Part shown: one piece after another, positions 30,575 through 41,880 of the stretch
How the letters are laid out: each line of letters starts with the position of its first letter
How positions within the stretch are numbered: position 1 is the first letter of the stretch
The notes under the pieces: generated by a model
What the model saw: the letters and a program-made list of their open reading frames with translations, nothing else
Told to the model about the DNA's origin: nothing
The model's database searches: none
Translations under genes and position numbers: made by a program
Source: Procambarus clarkii
Lineage: Eukaryota; Arthropoda; Malacostraca; Decapoda; Cambaridae
Assembly (NCBI RefSeq): GCF_040958095.1
Contig: NC_091214.1
Span: 8,521,201-8,585,200 of the forward strand
DNA: 64,000 nt
Direction: 5' to 3'

Positions 30575-32692
30575 CAAATCAAATCAAATCAAATCAAATG
30601 TTTATTTAGGTAAGGTACATACATACAAGAGATTTTACGAAGAGTGATGGATTTATAGATAGGGCTAGTACATACAATGCCTAAAGCCACTATTACGCAA
30701 AGCGTTTCGGGCATGAAAAACTTAAATGACTAAAGCTTAATACTAATTGAGCATAAAGAATAAAATGAAAACATGGAATGAAAACATAGCTGAAAAAGCA
30801 GCACAAATACAATTCTGTCGACAAACAGCGCTCTTTAAAAAAAAAAAGAGACAATGGTTGACAATAGAGGGGTAAGGTAGGGCACAGGGAATTTATTAGG
30901 TATAGCTTCGTTTTTATCTTAAACTGGTTGAGAGACATGCAGTCTTTAACATGGTTGGGAAGGTCATTCCACATTCTGGGTCCCTTGATTTGTAGAGCAT
31001 TTCTAGTTTGATTAAGTCGTACTCTAGGAATATCAAAACTGTATTTATTTCTGGTGTGGTGTGGGACATTTGGGGCTTGAATCTAATTATTTAAATATTA
31101 ATGTAGTAAATTAAATTACGAAGGACCACCCGCTTTTATAGTAAAGAGGGAAACTGAGAAATTATGATCATTTGATAATTCCTAGATGAACCAGTAACTA
31201 TGGATAAAATACTAGAGAATATGATCATATAAATAATTAATGGGCTGTATAATTAAATGAATCAAACCCTCAAACACCTACATTGGGGGGTTATTACTGG
31301 AACTCAGTACGTCCAGGAACTAGTGTGGTTCGTTCACTAATCCAAGATATAATAATCTAATCCTATGAATTATTGTGAAATCAATGTCATTATCATTAAT
31401 GGGAACATAGATTATGAATATAATAATGATAATCATAATAAACACATGTCAATCCAAAAACAGAGTTCTGCATGTAAAAAATTCCAGATAATAATTAAAG
31501 GAATACAAAGGAATCTTAGCTTAATGACGATTCCTTAAAGTAAATCACGACGCTTCCTCTGATTCTCCTGAGCTCGACTGGATGACGATTGGGATGGATT
31601 AACATGGGAGAGGACAGCTGGGAGAATTCTTCTCACGTGCTGCAAAACAAATATTTACAGTAGCAACTAATTAAACTACTGAATTTCTATGTTCAAGAAA
31701 TTAATGTTAATAGTAGATAAGGGATAATGACCTGTAGTTTGGTGTTGGTATACGTCGTCACGACAAATCACCCAGCTACAATTCTACACCCTATCAGATG
31801 CATCAAATAAGGATAAGATACTTAGCTAATATGGGCACTGTATAAGTTTTAAGATTGCCGAAATTCGCGTCCCAGGCTCTGGCTTCACCTATCCTGGATA
31901 ATGGCGCGCTTCACTGGCCAGTCACGTGGAATCACAAAGAACCAGATTTGATAAGTTCCTTATATTACACTGACACCAGTCGAAGATATTGTCTGCAAGG
32001 CCTTTCATGCCTCACAGTGGCGACTTTCATCTGGAGGATGGATAGCGTTTACCCTGATGACTGGGTAATGGCGTCTCCTCGTGAGCACGACGCGAACAGG
32101 TCCGCTCGAGAGCTTCTCAACACGTGTACTGGCTTGCTCTCCTTCCCCGCTCCGTGTCTCGCGTTCATTAGACAAGTTATTATCATGAATATTAGTATTT
32201 CTCGCAGTTGTGCTTGAAATGTTCGAGACAGGACGGGTTTATTATTTAGAAGAGTGAAATATTATTATTTGCCAGTTCAGTGATAGTAAACATATAATGG
32301 AGAGGAATTAATGTCTCTCCATGGCATTCACTTGTGACGTTAATTTTTATTACTAGACAACTGCTATGACTCTAACGCTCTATTCGGCTTTAGTTGGAGG
32401 TCAATTTATCTGTAATTAATTATCACACAGAACGCCTTGGTTATAGAGAATCGAATTCAATTCTCAGATACATTGGATATAATGTGTTTATTGCAATGAA
32501 ATCTGACGCAATACTGGCGTCGGGTGACGTGAGAATTCTAGCCTATTGCACAGATGAAATTATTAGTACATGTGAATTCTACGTTGTGTTAATTTTACTT
32601 ACTACAATGATTAGTAGAATTAGTAATAATTAATGAGAACACAACAGTGTTGTATTCGGTGTTGGAAATTTCCAACATGTGGTGCTCATGGG
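30575..32692 (-). mobile_element. LINE-B 3' fragment, reverse, split by a solo LTR
   Basis: Tail (ATTTG)n at 30575-30598, core GCCCGAAACGCTTTGCGTAA at about 30697-30716 in reverse, then the ORF2 C-terminal codons (VKDCMSLNQFKIKTKLYL). It continues across the LTR at 32678 for only ~15 bases (TGTGGTGCTCATGGGT), where it is 5'-truncated. Confidence 0.85.
31060..32677. mobile_element. Solo LTR (1,618 bp) with TGTGG target duplication
   Basis: Begins TGTGGGACATTT and ends with the 18-base palindrome TGTTGGAAATTTCCAACA (32660-32677). TGTGG flanks it at 31055-31059 and 32678-32682, and the host sequence CTGGTGTGG|TGCTCATGGG matches intact LINE-B copies across the junction. No coding frame of interest. 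TGTTGGAA-type ends are seen in BEL/Pao as well as Gypsy LTRs, so the superfamily is open. Confidence 0.85.
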
Positions 32693-35600
32693 TAATAATG
32701 ATTATAGATTTCATAATTGCTTTTTGACTTTTTTGGTCATCTATTGTTATTAATTATTCTAGTTCATTTTTTACATTCCTAGTTCCCATTAAGTTTTTTT
32801 TACTTAAAATTACCATTAAGTTTATATTACTTTACAATTTTTATTCTACTTTTTTCTTTGTTTTCTATTTTGTAATTTGCCATTCTTGCCTTGTTTTCCT
32901 GCAACCAGCCTTTTTATGCAGACAAGTATAGACCCAGAACTAAACCTCTTATCCACTATCTATGACAATCATCACTTTAATGATCTAAATTGCAGATATT
33001 TTACAGCACATGATGCAAACAATGTATTAACACATAATCACAATATCTCTTTAATCAACTTGTACGTTAGATCCCTAGGTAAACACTTCGATGATGTTAG
33101 TGCCTTGATTGAAACTATTGACAACAAATTCTCTTTTATTATACTTACTGAAACGTGGTTGAAAGAGGATACTACTCAACTCTTTAACATGCCTAACTAC
33201 TCGGCAATTCACAACTGTCGTCAAATTCAGAGAGGTGGTGGCACTGCTCTTTACTACCACCAAGAACTAACATGCTTAAAAGTAATTAGAACTAGAGACT
33301 ACTGTGGGGAGTATATCTTTGCCAGTTTCAGAGTCCAGGGTGCCGAGTCTGTCTTGTCTGTGGATGCAGTCTATAGAATTCCTAACACTGATGTGTCCGA
33401 ATTCAGTTCAAACCTTAGAAATCTAATACTAGATAACAGACTGAACAAAAACCATCTAATTATCGCAGGGGACTTTAATATTGACCACTGCGAGCCTGAA
33501 CACCCTACTGCTGTTAGCTTCCTCAACTGTATGAATTCCTGCTCCTCATACCCTTAATCACTAAACCAACTAGAATCACTGATAGTACTGCTACGACTCT
33601 AGATCACATCTGGACCAACATAACCTCTCCGCTTACTTCAGGTATAATCACCGATAGCACTACAGACCATTACCCCACATTTCTCTTAACTAACATTATC
33701 AAACCACCTCTTGAGTCAAGGGAGTTAAGCTTTAGGCTGCACAATGAAACTGCTATAAACAATTTTGTAACTGCTGCTGATAATGTCAACTGGGAGTCCG
33801 AGTTAGGTAACATAGGGGACATCAACCTAGCAGTGCAATCTTTTCTTCAAACAACTCTTAGCCTTTATAACACCCACTGTCCTATGCTTACAAAACAAGT
33901 CACAAGCAAGAGGCTTAACAATCCTTGGCTTACAAAGGGAATACTTAAATCCATTAACAAAAAACACGACCTTGAGAAGAAGTATAGGTTAGGAATTGTC
34001 TCCAAAGAATTCTCAAAGAATTACTCATTATTGCTATCTAAGATAATTAGACGAGCCAAAACTAAATACTATGAAGATAAATTTACCCAAATAAAGAGCA
34101 ACATTAAAAAAACTTGGAGCACAATTTCACAAATATTGGGATCAAAGAAGATTTTAAATAACAAACCAACACTCCTGTCCAATAACGTTGGTCAGCTTCC
34201 AGCCTCTGATTCTGCTATTGAGTTCAATAGGTTCTTCTCTTCCATTGGGTCATCCCTTGCTAATGATATTCCATCTTCCAGTACTGATGTTAAGGACTAT
34301 CTTACAGGTAACTATCCACAGTCTCTGTACCTAAAGCCTACTAATTCCACTGATGTCAATGAGATAATCCTTTCCCTTAAAACCAAGTCTAGTGCCCTCG
34401 AGGAGATACCAACTTTAATTTACAAAAAAGCCTCCAGATCTTTAGCCAATGCTATTTCATTGCTCTTCAACAAGTCACTTAAACTCCAAACCTTTCCAGA
34501 AATTCTAAAAAAAAGCAAGAGTAACCCCTGTCCACAAATGTGGTGATCTCACAGATGTTAACAACTACAGACCTATATCAATCCTGCCTAACTTGTCAAA
34601 AATATTTGAAAAACTAATCTACAAGCAGCTTTACTCTTTTCTAGCCAAACACAATATACTTAGCTCTAGTCAATATGGCTTCAGACCCAAAAAAGCACTA
34701 ACGATGCACTTATTAGTATGATTAACTTGATTCACGCAGCTCTTGATAAAAAGGAGTTCCCTGTTGGGTTATTTGTGGACCTGCGTAAGGCTTTTGACAC
34801 TGTCAACCACCAAAACCTTCTTCTTAAATTACATCATTATGGAGTCAGAGGACACTCCCTGCAATACCTCAAATCTTACCTTACTGACAGGCTCCAGTAT
34901 GTTTCTGTGAATAATACAATTTCTCCCACCCTACCCATCAACATTGGTGTTCCTCAGGGCAGCATACTTGGCCCTCTCCTCTTTCTCATCTACATTAATG
35001 ACCTTCCAAATGCCTCAAAACACCTCAAACCAATTCTAATTGCTGACGACACAACCTTCATTTACTCCAGTCCTGACCCCCTTGCTCTAAATGCCACAGT
35101 AAATACTGAGCTAAAGAAAGTCCATCTTTGGCTAACTGCCAACAAACTCACCCTTAACATTGACAAAACGTTCTATATTCTGTTTGGCAATAAATCCTCT
35201 AATCAAATAAATCTCAAAATAAACAATACCCAAATTTGTAACAAATTAGATGGCAAATTCCTTGGCGTTCTCATCGACCACAAGCTGAATTTCCAGGGAC
35301 ACATTCTAAATATATCAAAAAAAGTTTCAAAAACTGTTGGCATTCTTTCTAAGATCAGATATTATGTACCCCGCCCTGCCCTGGTGACTCTATTACTCCC
35401 TCATCTATCCATATCTCAACTATGGTATTTGTGCTTGGGGTTCTACTACCCAAAATCATTTACGTTCTCTAATTACTCAACACAAAGCTGCTATTAGGAC
35501 AATATCCAACTTTAGCCCCAGACATCACTCGGTACCCCTACTCAAATCTCTGAATATGTTAGATATTAAGTCACTGCACATTCTCTCATGTGTATTATAC

Positions 35601-36181
35601 ATATATAAAACGCTGAACTGTAATGCCAATCCTGACCTCAAAAGATTCATTGAAGGTTGTAACAGAACCCATGAGCACCACACCAGAAATAAATACAGTT
35701 TTGATATTCCTAGAGTACGACTTAATCAAACTAGAAATGCTCTTCAAATCAAGGGACCCAGAATTTGGAATGACCTTCCCAACCATGTTAAAGACTGTAC
35801 CTCTCTCAACCAGTTTAAGATAAAATCGAAGCACTACCTATTAAATTCCCTGTAACCTACCTTACCCCTCTGTTGTCAACCCATGCCTGTTTTTTTTTTC
35901 AAAACAACGCTGTTTGAATGTAATTGTCTGTAATAATTTGTAATTGTATTTGTGCTGCTTTTTCAGCCATGTTCCCCCCTCTTTTACCTCTATTTTATTT
36001 GTTCTCAACACATTTTATTCTTTATACCCATTAGTATTAAGCTTTAGTCCTTAATGTTTTTCCTGCCCGAAACGCTTTGCGTAATAGTGGCTTTAGGCAT
36101 TGTATGTACTAGCTCTATCTATTAACCCAACAAACTTTGTAAAATCTCTTGTATGTATGTACCTTACCTAAATAAACATTT

Positions 36182-36220
<39 letters not shown>
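32693..36220 (+). mobile_element. LINE-B copy with endonuclease and reverse transcriptase
   Basis: T-rich 5' sequence leads into ORF2 at about 32877. Homology to the 38-41 kb copy is seen from TTGTAATTTGCC. The 3' untranslated region holds TGCCCGAAACGCTTTGCGTA (36063-36082), and the element ends in (ATTT)n at 36180-36220. Roughly 3.4 kb with all ORF2 domains but several frameshifts. Confidence 0.9.
32877..35855 (+). pseudogene. LINE-B ORF2: endonuclease and reverse transcriptase, four frameshifts
   Basis: Endonuclease: INLYVRSLGKHFDDVSALIE, IILTETWL, AGDFNIDHCEPEHP (Asp-x-Asn) and TDHYPTF in place of the usual Ser-Asp-His. Reverse transcriptase: NNYRPISILPNLSKIFEK, FVDLRKAFDTVNH, GVPQGSILGPLLFLIYIND, LIADDTTF (first residue of the box changed). 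Breaks relative to the 38-41 kb copy: one T missing near 33541, an extra A in the run at 34507-34514, two A fewer than that copy at 34689-34694, and CT missing near 35392. C-terminal WNDLPNHVKDCTSLNQFKI ends at 35855. Confidence 0.9.
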
Positions 36221-36225
<5 letters not shown>

Positions 36226-36975
36226 ATTCGCATACTTTGCGTCATTATATAATGGAATGTGAACAAATCGCGGAATTTAGAGATAACGCCATCAATAGTG
36301 TTCATGAAATGTATAAGTACTTCATTCATGATGATGTGCTGCCCGAAATCTTAGCGAAGTATCCAAAATTTGCTTACTGTAGGTAATGCATGCACATGAC
36401 TGTAAAGCTGCCGCCCAGTTGGGTGGGTGTGGAGCACATGACTGTAAAGCTGCCGCCCAGTTGGGTGGGTGTGGAGCACATGACTGTAAAGCTGCCACCC
36501 AGTTGGGTGGGTGTGGAGCACATGACTGTAAAGCTGCCGCCCAGTTGGGTGGGTGTGGAGCACATGACTGTAAAGCTGCCGCCCAGTTGGGTGGGTGTGC
36601 AGCAAGACTAGTAACTGTGTGACTCACCATAGATGTAAAGTGCCTTGTATAGTGACTATTGTGAGCCTCTTGTTGAATCACTTGTGACACAAAAGATTAT
36701 TGATGTGTGTGTATTTGTGTAGGGAATTGAATATGTATGTGCAAGTGTATACATGTATATGTATATATATGTACATATATGTATGAGTATGTGTACATGT
36801 ATATAAAACATTAATAACTGTGTAACTAGCGTCAAAAGATTGTTATTTGCTTAGCTAAACGAACTAGAGGGTTCAGTTCCTGAACCGATTATGTGCCTCT
36901 GTAATCCTTAGTATTTACACCACAGCCCACGGGGTGGGTATGGGATGCATAATAAAGAAAGAAATTGAATTGTAA
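36221..36975 (+). mobile_element. LINE-I 3' fragment with expanded minisatellite
   Basis: Starts in the ORF2 C-terminal codons (YSHTLRHYIMECEQIAEF, then YFIHDDVLPEILAKYPKFA with stop near 36384). The 3' untranslated region contains a 42-base tandem repeat, a TA/TG-rich stretch at 36740-36805 and the terminal GGGGTGGGTATGGGATGCAT with AATAAAG. It supplies the reference for all LINE-I tail fragments in the window. Confidence 0.88.
36392..36601 (+). repeat. 42-bp minisatellite, 5 units, in LINE-I 3' UTR
   Basis: Unit GCACATGACTGTAAAGCTGC-CGCCCAGTTGGGTGGGTGTGGA starts at 36392, 36434, 36476, 36518 and 36560. Other LINE-I copies (6345-6385 reverse, 47530-47570) carry a single unit, so the expansion is copy-specific. 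Confidence 0.95.
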
Positions 36976-37227
36976 CTTACCTTATCTCCTAAATGTCAAC
37001 ATATGTCAGTTCAGTTCATGCTGTTGATCTCAATTAGTCTTAAGTCTTAGTTTTAAGGTTTTTCCAGATCTTGCCCAAAACGTTGTGCGTATTAGTGCTT
37101 TAGGCATAGTATATACTTGTTCTTTCTTGAAATTCAACATTCTACTTATAACTCCCAACCACTCCCAACACCACCACCACTACCAAAACCGCGTGGGGAG
37201 TAGTGGAATTTATATCTATCCTTGAGC
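36976..37227. other. Spacer with decayed LINE-B tail
   Basis: TTGCCCAAAACGTTGTGCGT (37073-37092) followed by ATTAGTGCTTTAGGCAT is a diverged LINE-B core, forward; the remainder is unassigned. Confidence 0.45.
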
Positions 37228-37685
37228 TGTAGTTGCTCCCATACCCCAGCCCGTGAGTGACAGTAGACCCCATACCCATCCTGTGGAAGGGAGTGGACCC
37301 AATATACTCATCCTGTTGGTGATAGTGGACCCTATGCCCATCCAGTTTGCGGTAGTGGACCCCATACTCATTCTGTGGGCGGTAGTGGAGCATATACCCA
37401 TCTTGTGGATGGACGTGGCCCCCATACCCACCCTGTGGGCGGTTGTGGATCCCATACGTATCCTGTGGGTGGTAGTGACCCCATAGCCATCCTGTAGCCA
37501 GTAGTGGACCCCATACCCACCCTGTGGGCAGTTGTGGATCCCATACCCATCCTGTGGATGATAGTGATCCCCAAACCCATCCTGTGGGCAGTAGTGGACC
37601 CCATAAGCATATTGTGGTCGGTAATGGATCCAATAACCGCCCTGTGGACGGTAGTGGACACCGTACGCGTCCTATGGGTGTAGTT
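37228..37685 (+). repeat. 30-bp minisatellite derived from LINE-I tail, array 1
   Basis: About 15 imperfect units of GTGGACCCCATACCCATCCT-GTGGGCGGTA. The reverse complement of the LINE-I terminus, CACCCCATACCCATCCCGTG-GGCGGTGGTG, matches the unit along its whole length. Frames on both strands are open because the unit is a multiple of three. Confidence 0.9.
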
Positions 37686-37689
37686 ATAA

Positions 37690-38320
37690 ATAATAATAAT
37701 AAATGAATAAATGTTTATTCAGGTAAAGTACATACATACAAGAGGTTTTACAAAAATGTATAGATTTATAGATAGAGCTAGTACATACAATGCCTAAAGC
37801 CACTATTACGCAAAGCGTTTCGGGCAGGGAAAAACATTAAAGATTAAAACTTAATACTAATTGAGATTAAAGTATAAAATGTGTTGAGAACAAATAAAAA
37901 TAAAAATAAAAATTAAAAAGAGGGGAACATGGCAGAAAAAGCAGCACAAATACAATTAGGTCGACAAACAGCGTTGTTTAAAAAAACAGACATTGGTTGA
38001 CAATAGAGGGGTAAGGTAAATAAATAAATAAATAAATATGTTTATTCAGGTAAGGTACATACATACAAGTGATGTTACATTAATGGATTGATATATAGAT
38101 AGAGCTAGTACATACAATGCCTAAAGCCACTATTACGCAATGCGTTTCGGGCAAGAAAAACATTAATATCTAGAACTTAATACTAATTGAGCATAAAGAA
38201 TAAAAAGTGTTGAGAACAAATACAAATAAAGATAAAAAAAAGGGGGGAACATGACTGAAAAAGCAGCACAAATACAATAGGTTGACAAACAGTGTTGATT
38301 AAAAAAAGAAAATAAAGTTT
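37690..38320 (-). mobile_element. Two LINE-B tail fragments in series, reverse
   Basis: 37694-38016 and 38017-38320 each start at an AATAAATA tail and run through the GTACATACATACAAG end, the core (ACGCAAAGCGTTTCGGGC and ACGCAATGCGTTTCGGGC on the plus strand) and 3' untranslated region to about the same truncation point near GTTGACAATAG. They lie between the end of minisatellite 1 and the large LINE-B. Confidence 0.85.
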
Positions 38321-38460
38321 CATGCCCGAAACGCTTTGCGTAATAGTGGCTTTAGGCATTGTATGTACTAGCTCTACCTATAAGTTAAACAATCCTTGTA
38401 AATATTTATTGTATGTATGTATCTTACCTAAATAAAATTGTATTGTATTGTTGTATTGTA
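38321..38460 (+). mobile_element. LINE-B tail fragment, forward
   Basis: ATGCCCGAAACGCTTTGCGT, AATAGTGGCTTTAGGCATTG and a TTGTA/TATTG terminal repeat, the same tail variant as the copy ending at 55290. It faces the reverse LINE-B on its right. Confidence 0.85.
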
Positions 38461-38500
38461 TTGTAACAGACATGGGTTGACAATAGAGGAGTGAGGTAGG

Positions 38501-41471
38501 TTACAGGGAATTTATTAGGTAGTGTTTAGTTTTTATCTTAAACTGGTGGAGAGAGGTACAGTCTTTAACATGGTTGGGAAGGTCATTCCACATTCTGGGT
38601 CCCTTGATTTGTAGAGCATTTCTAGTTTGATTAAGTCGTACTCTAGGAATATCAAAACTGTATTTATTTCTGGTGTGATGCTCATGGGTTCTGTTACAAC
38701 CTTCTATGAAGCTTTTGAGATCAGGATTGGCATTATAGTTTAGCGTTTTATATATGTATAATACACATGAGAGAATGTGCAGTGACTTAATGTCTAACAT
38801 ATTCAGAGATTTAAGTAGGGGTACCGAGTGATGTCTGGGGCCAGAGTTGGATATTGTTCTAATAGCAGCTTTGTGTTGGGTAATTAGAGGACGTAAGTGA
38901 TTTTGGGTAGTAGAACCCCAAGCACAAATACCATAGTTGAGATATGGATAGATAAGGGAGTAATAGAGAGTCACCAGGGCAGGGCGTGGTACATAATATC
39001 TGATCTTAGAAAGAATGCCAACAGTTTTTGAAACTTTTTTTGATATATTTAGAATGTGTCCCTGGAAATTCAGCTTGTGGTCAATGAGAATGCCAAGGAA
39101 TTTGCCATCTAATCTGTTACAAATTTGGGTATTGTTTATTTTGAGATTTATTTGACTAGAGGATTTATTGCCAAACAGAATATAGAAAGTTTTGTCAATG
39201 TTAAGGGTGAGTTTGTTGGCAGTTAGCCAAAGATGGACTTTATTTAGCTCAGTATTTACTGTGGCATTTAGAGCAAGGGGGTCAGGACTGGAGTAAATGA
39301 AGGTTGTGTCGTCAGCAAATAGAATTGGTTTGAGGTGTTGGGAGGCATTTGGAAGGTCATTAATGTAGATGAGAAAGAGGAGAGGGCCAAGTATGCTGCC
39401 CTGAGGAACACCAATGTTGATGGGTAGGGTGGGAGAAATTGTATTATTCACAGAAACATATTGGAGCCTGTCAGTAAGGTAGGATTCGAGGTATTGTAGA
39501 GAGTGTCCTCTGACTCCATAATGATGTAATTTAAGAAGAAGGTTTTGGTGGTTGACAGTATCAAAAGCTTTACGCAGGTCCACAAATAACCCAACAGGGA
39601 ACTCCTTTTTATTAAGAGCTGTATGAATCGAGTTAAGTATACTAATAAGTGCATCGTTAGTGCTTTTTTTTGGGTCTGAAGCCATATTGGCAAGGGCTAA
39701 GTATATTGAGTTTGGCTAGATATGAGCAAAGCTGCTTATAGATTAGTTTTTCAAAAATTTTTGACAAGTTTGGCAGGATAGATATAGGTCTGTAGTTGTT
39801 AACATCTGTGGGATCACCACATTTGTGGACAGGCGTTACTCTCGCTTTTTTTAGAATATCTGGAAAGGTTTGGAGTTCAAGTGACTTGTTGAAGAGCAAA
39901 GCAATAGCAGGGGCTAAAGATCTGGAGGCTTTTTTGTAAATTAAAGTTGGTATCTCCTCAAGGGCACCAGACTTGGTTTTAAGGGAAAGGATTATCTCAT
40001 TGACGTCAGTGGAGTTAATAGGCTTTAGGTACAGAGACTGGGGATAGTTCCCTGTAAGATAGTCCTTAATGTCAGTACTGGAAGATGGAATATCATTTGC
40101 AAGGGATGAACCAATGGAAGAGAAGAACCTATTGAACTCAATAGCAGAATCAGAGGCTGAAAGCTGACCATCGTTATTAGACAGGAGAGTCGGTTTGTTA
40201 TTTAAAGATTTCTTTGATCCCAATATTTGAGAAATTGTTCTCCAAGTTTGTTTAATGTTGCTCTTTATTTGGGTAAATTTATCTTCGTAGTATTTAGTTT
40301 TGGCTCGTCTAATTATCTTAGATAGCAATAATGAGTAATTCTTTGAGAATTCTTTGGAGACAATTCCTAACCTATACTTCTTCTCAAGGTCGTGTTTTTT
40401 GTTAATGGATTTAAGTATTCCCTTTGTAAGCCAAGGATTGTTAAGCCTCTTGCTTGTGACTTGTTTTGTAAGCATAGGACAGTGGGTGTTATAAAGGCTA
40501 AGAGTTGTTTGTAGAAAAGATTGCACTGCTAGGTTGATGTCCCCTATGTTACCTAACTCGGACTCCCAGTTGACATTATCAGCAGCAGTTATAAAATTGT
40601 TTATAGCAGTTTCATTGTGCAGCCTAAAGCTTAACTCCCTTGTTTCTAGAGGTGGTTTGCTAATGTTAGTTAAGAGAAATGTGGGGTAATGGTCTGTAGT
40701 GCTATCGGTGATTATACCTGAAGTAAGCGGAGAGGTTATGTTTGTCCAGATGTGATCTAGAGTCGTGGCAGTGCTATCAGTGATTCTAGTAGGTCTAGTG
40801 ATTAAGGGTATGAGGAAGCAGGAATTCATACAGTTGAGGAAGCTAACAGCAGTAGGGTGTTCTGGCTCGCAGAGGTCAATATTAAAGTCCCCTGCGATAA
40901 TTAGGTGGTTTTTGTTCAGTCTGTTATCAAGTATTAGATTTCTAAGGTTTGAGTTGAATTCAGACACATCAGTGTTAGGAATTCTATAGACTGCACCCAC
41001 AGACAGGACAGACTCGGCACCCTTGACTCTGAAGCTGGCGAAGATATACTCCCCATAGCAGTCTCTAGTTCTAATTTCTTTTAAGCATGTTAGTTCTTGG
41101 TGGTAGTAAAGAGCAGTGCCACCACCTCTCTGAAGTTGACGACAGTTGTGAATTGCTGAGTAGTTAGGCATGTTAAAGAGTTGAGTAGTATCATATTTCA
41201 ACCATGTTTCAGTAAGTATAATAAAAGAGAATTTGTTGTCAATAGTTTCAATCAAGGCACTAACATCATCGAAGTGTTTACCTAGGGATCTAACGTTCAA
41301 ATTGATTACAGAGATATTGTAATTATGAGTTAATACATTGTTTACATCATGTGCTGCAAAATATCTGCAATTTAGATCATTAAAGTGATTATTGTCATAG
41401 ATAGTGGATAAGAGGTTAAGTTCTGGGTCTATACTTGACTGCATAAAAAAAGCTGATTGCAGGAAAAACAA
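38501..41471 (-). pseudogene. LINE-B ORF2: endonuclease plus reverse transcriptase, single frameshift
   Basis: Endonuclease blocks VINLNVRSLGKHFDDV, IILTETWLK, LQRGGGTALYYHQEL, AGDFNIDLCEPEHP, TTLDHIWTNI and TTDHYPTF, then a ~200-residue linker with KKYRLGIVSKEFSKNYS. Reverse transcriptase: NNYRPISILPNLSKIFEK, GFRPKK, FVDLRKAFDTVNH, GVPQGSILGPLLFLIYIND, LFADDTTF. C-terminal YYSLIYPYLNYGICAWGST and MWNDLPNHVKDCTSLHQFK. The first frame stops because the A-run at 39663-39670 has eight A; seven would keep frame. Target-primed reverse transcription is the family's known function. Probable start is the Met before QSSIDPELNL. Confidence 0.9.
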
Positions 41472-41880
41472 GGGAAGAAAGGCAAATTACAAGGTAGAAA
41501 TAAGCTATAAAATAGGGAAAAATATATACACAATACTGTACAAAACAAACACAAAATGAAAAAAAAAAAAAAAAAGTTAGCTTACAAGGGGCTTAGGGGT
41601 ACAATGGAGTAAGGGAGTATGGCTAGGCTAGGCAACCTAGGTAATAAAAGAGATTAAAGAAAAAACATATAAACATGGACTATACAAAACACAAGATATA
41701 GAAATACAAAACAAAAATATAAGCAAGACTAAGCAATACAAAAAACAAATTGAGCAAAAATGAAAAAAATGAGGTAGATTGCTTACGAGTACTCTCAGGT
41801 ACACTGTAAGTAACAATTTGCAATTTGAGATGCAGGCAAAACCAGGGGTACAATGGAGTAAGGGAGCATGGCGAGGTAGG
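41472..41880 (-). promoter_or_regulatory. LINE-B 5' untranslated region with internal direct repeat
   Basis: On the plus strand GGGGTACAATGGAGTAAGGG occurs at about 41597 and again at 41846, followed by AGTATGGCTAGG and AGCATGGCGAGG. A ~250-base duplicated 5' unit resembles monomer-type LINE promoters, but promoter function is inference. Its outer edge joins another LINE-B 3' fragment at GTAGGTTACAGG. Confidence 0.45.

Larger units (their letters stand above)
38461..41880 (-). mobile_element. LINE-B, best-preserved copy, reverse
   Basis: Contains ~400 bases of 5' sequence, an ORF2 of about 990 residues with one frame break, and the start of the 3' untranslated region. The terminal core and tail are not attached directly: at 38461 the element abuts a forward tail fragment, so its own tail was probably displaced by the cluster at 37690-38460. 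Confidence 0.9.

Noticed and set aside
31855-32217. 120-codon frame inside the long solo LTR
   Set aside because: No recognisable domain, lies wholly within an LTR defined by target duplications, and composition is non-coding.
36392-36601. CRISPR-like regular repeat
   Set aside because: Units are directly tandem with no spacers, in eukaryotic LINE sequence.
39657-39690. Programmed ribosomal frameshift in LINE-B ORF2
   Set aside because: The A-run length varies (six, eight, eight) and the required direction differs between copies; decay or slippage is simpler. Kept only as a question in the findings.
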